This document shows, in pieces, positions 5,582 to 5,683 of a DNA stretch of 5,683 nt. Within the stretch, counting starts at the first letter, position 1, and each line of letters opens with the position of its first letter. The notes beneath the pieces were generated by a model. That model searched no databases. It was not told where the DNA came from and saw only the letters and a list, made by a program, of their open reading frames with translations. The position numbers and the translations under genes are program-made. The DNA is from UBA6183 sp041302975 (GTDB lineage Bacteria; Bacteroidota; Bacteroidia; UKL13-3): the NCBI GenBank assembly GCA_041302975.1, contig JBFYQC010000134.1:1-5683 (forward strand), given 5' to 3'.

Positions 5582-5683
5582 AGAAACGAAATTTAAAAAG
5601 TGCTTGTTTGCATATTTTTCGTTAGATGCTCAGTATAAACTTGATGAATATATAGACGTTTGATTGCCCCCAAAAGATAAGAT

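Noticed and set aside
5583..5663. Short open frame of 26 codons in the tail with protein-like composition
   Set aside because: It has no ATG, is short and is bounded by stops; chance open frames of this size are expected.

Overview
The window looks like chromosomal DNA from a member of the Bacteroidota. This is inferred from several things together: the DNA is strongly AT-rich, genes start after A/T-rich leaders with no recognisable Shine-Dalgarno sequence, there is a short-signal-peptide lipoprotein, and the protein families present have sequence styles familiar from that phylum (a short MCE protein ending in RGFFKKK, a YtxH protein, a compact Dps). The genus cannot be told from this window. 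All recognised genes are on the + strand. No tRNA, rRNA, CRISPR array, insertion sequence or phage gene is visible, and no gene-free stretch exceeds about 165 bases.

Layout: (1) bases 1-132 are the end of an unidentified gene. (2) 269-697 encodes a small coiled-coil lipoprotein. (3) After a gap holding a 26-bp imperfect palindrome come a YtxH-family glycine-zipper membrane protein (791-1060) and, 11 bases later, a class-III-like PPK2 polyphosphate kinase (1072-1824). These two probably form one transcript, ended by a good intrinsic terminator at 1869-1894. (4) A second run starts at 1987: an SDR oxidoreductase, a Dps ferritin-like protein (2811-3284), and then a tightly packed MlaE-MlaF-MlaD lipid transport operon (3295-5568). 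The last 115 bases hold no gene I can support.

How the genes may work together: the lipoprotein, YtxH, PPK2 and Dps all belong to families tied to stress, stationary phase or energy storage. The Mla/MCE set moves phospholipid between inner and outer membranes and maintains the envelope. The 10-base gap between dps and mlaE, the 4-base overlap of mlaE and mlaF, and the 10-base gap before mlaD point to co-transcription. The region therefore reads as a stress and envelope-maintenance neighbourhood built from known families. I did not find a clearly new multi-gene system. The points most worth a second look are the dps-mla linkage, a Gln at a ferroxidase position of Dps, unusual lid residues in PPK2, and the palindrome before ytxH.
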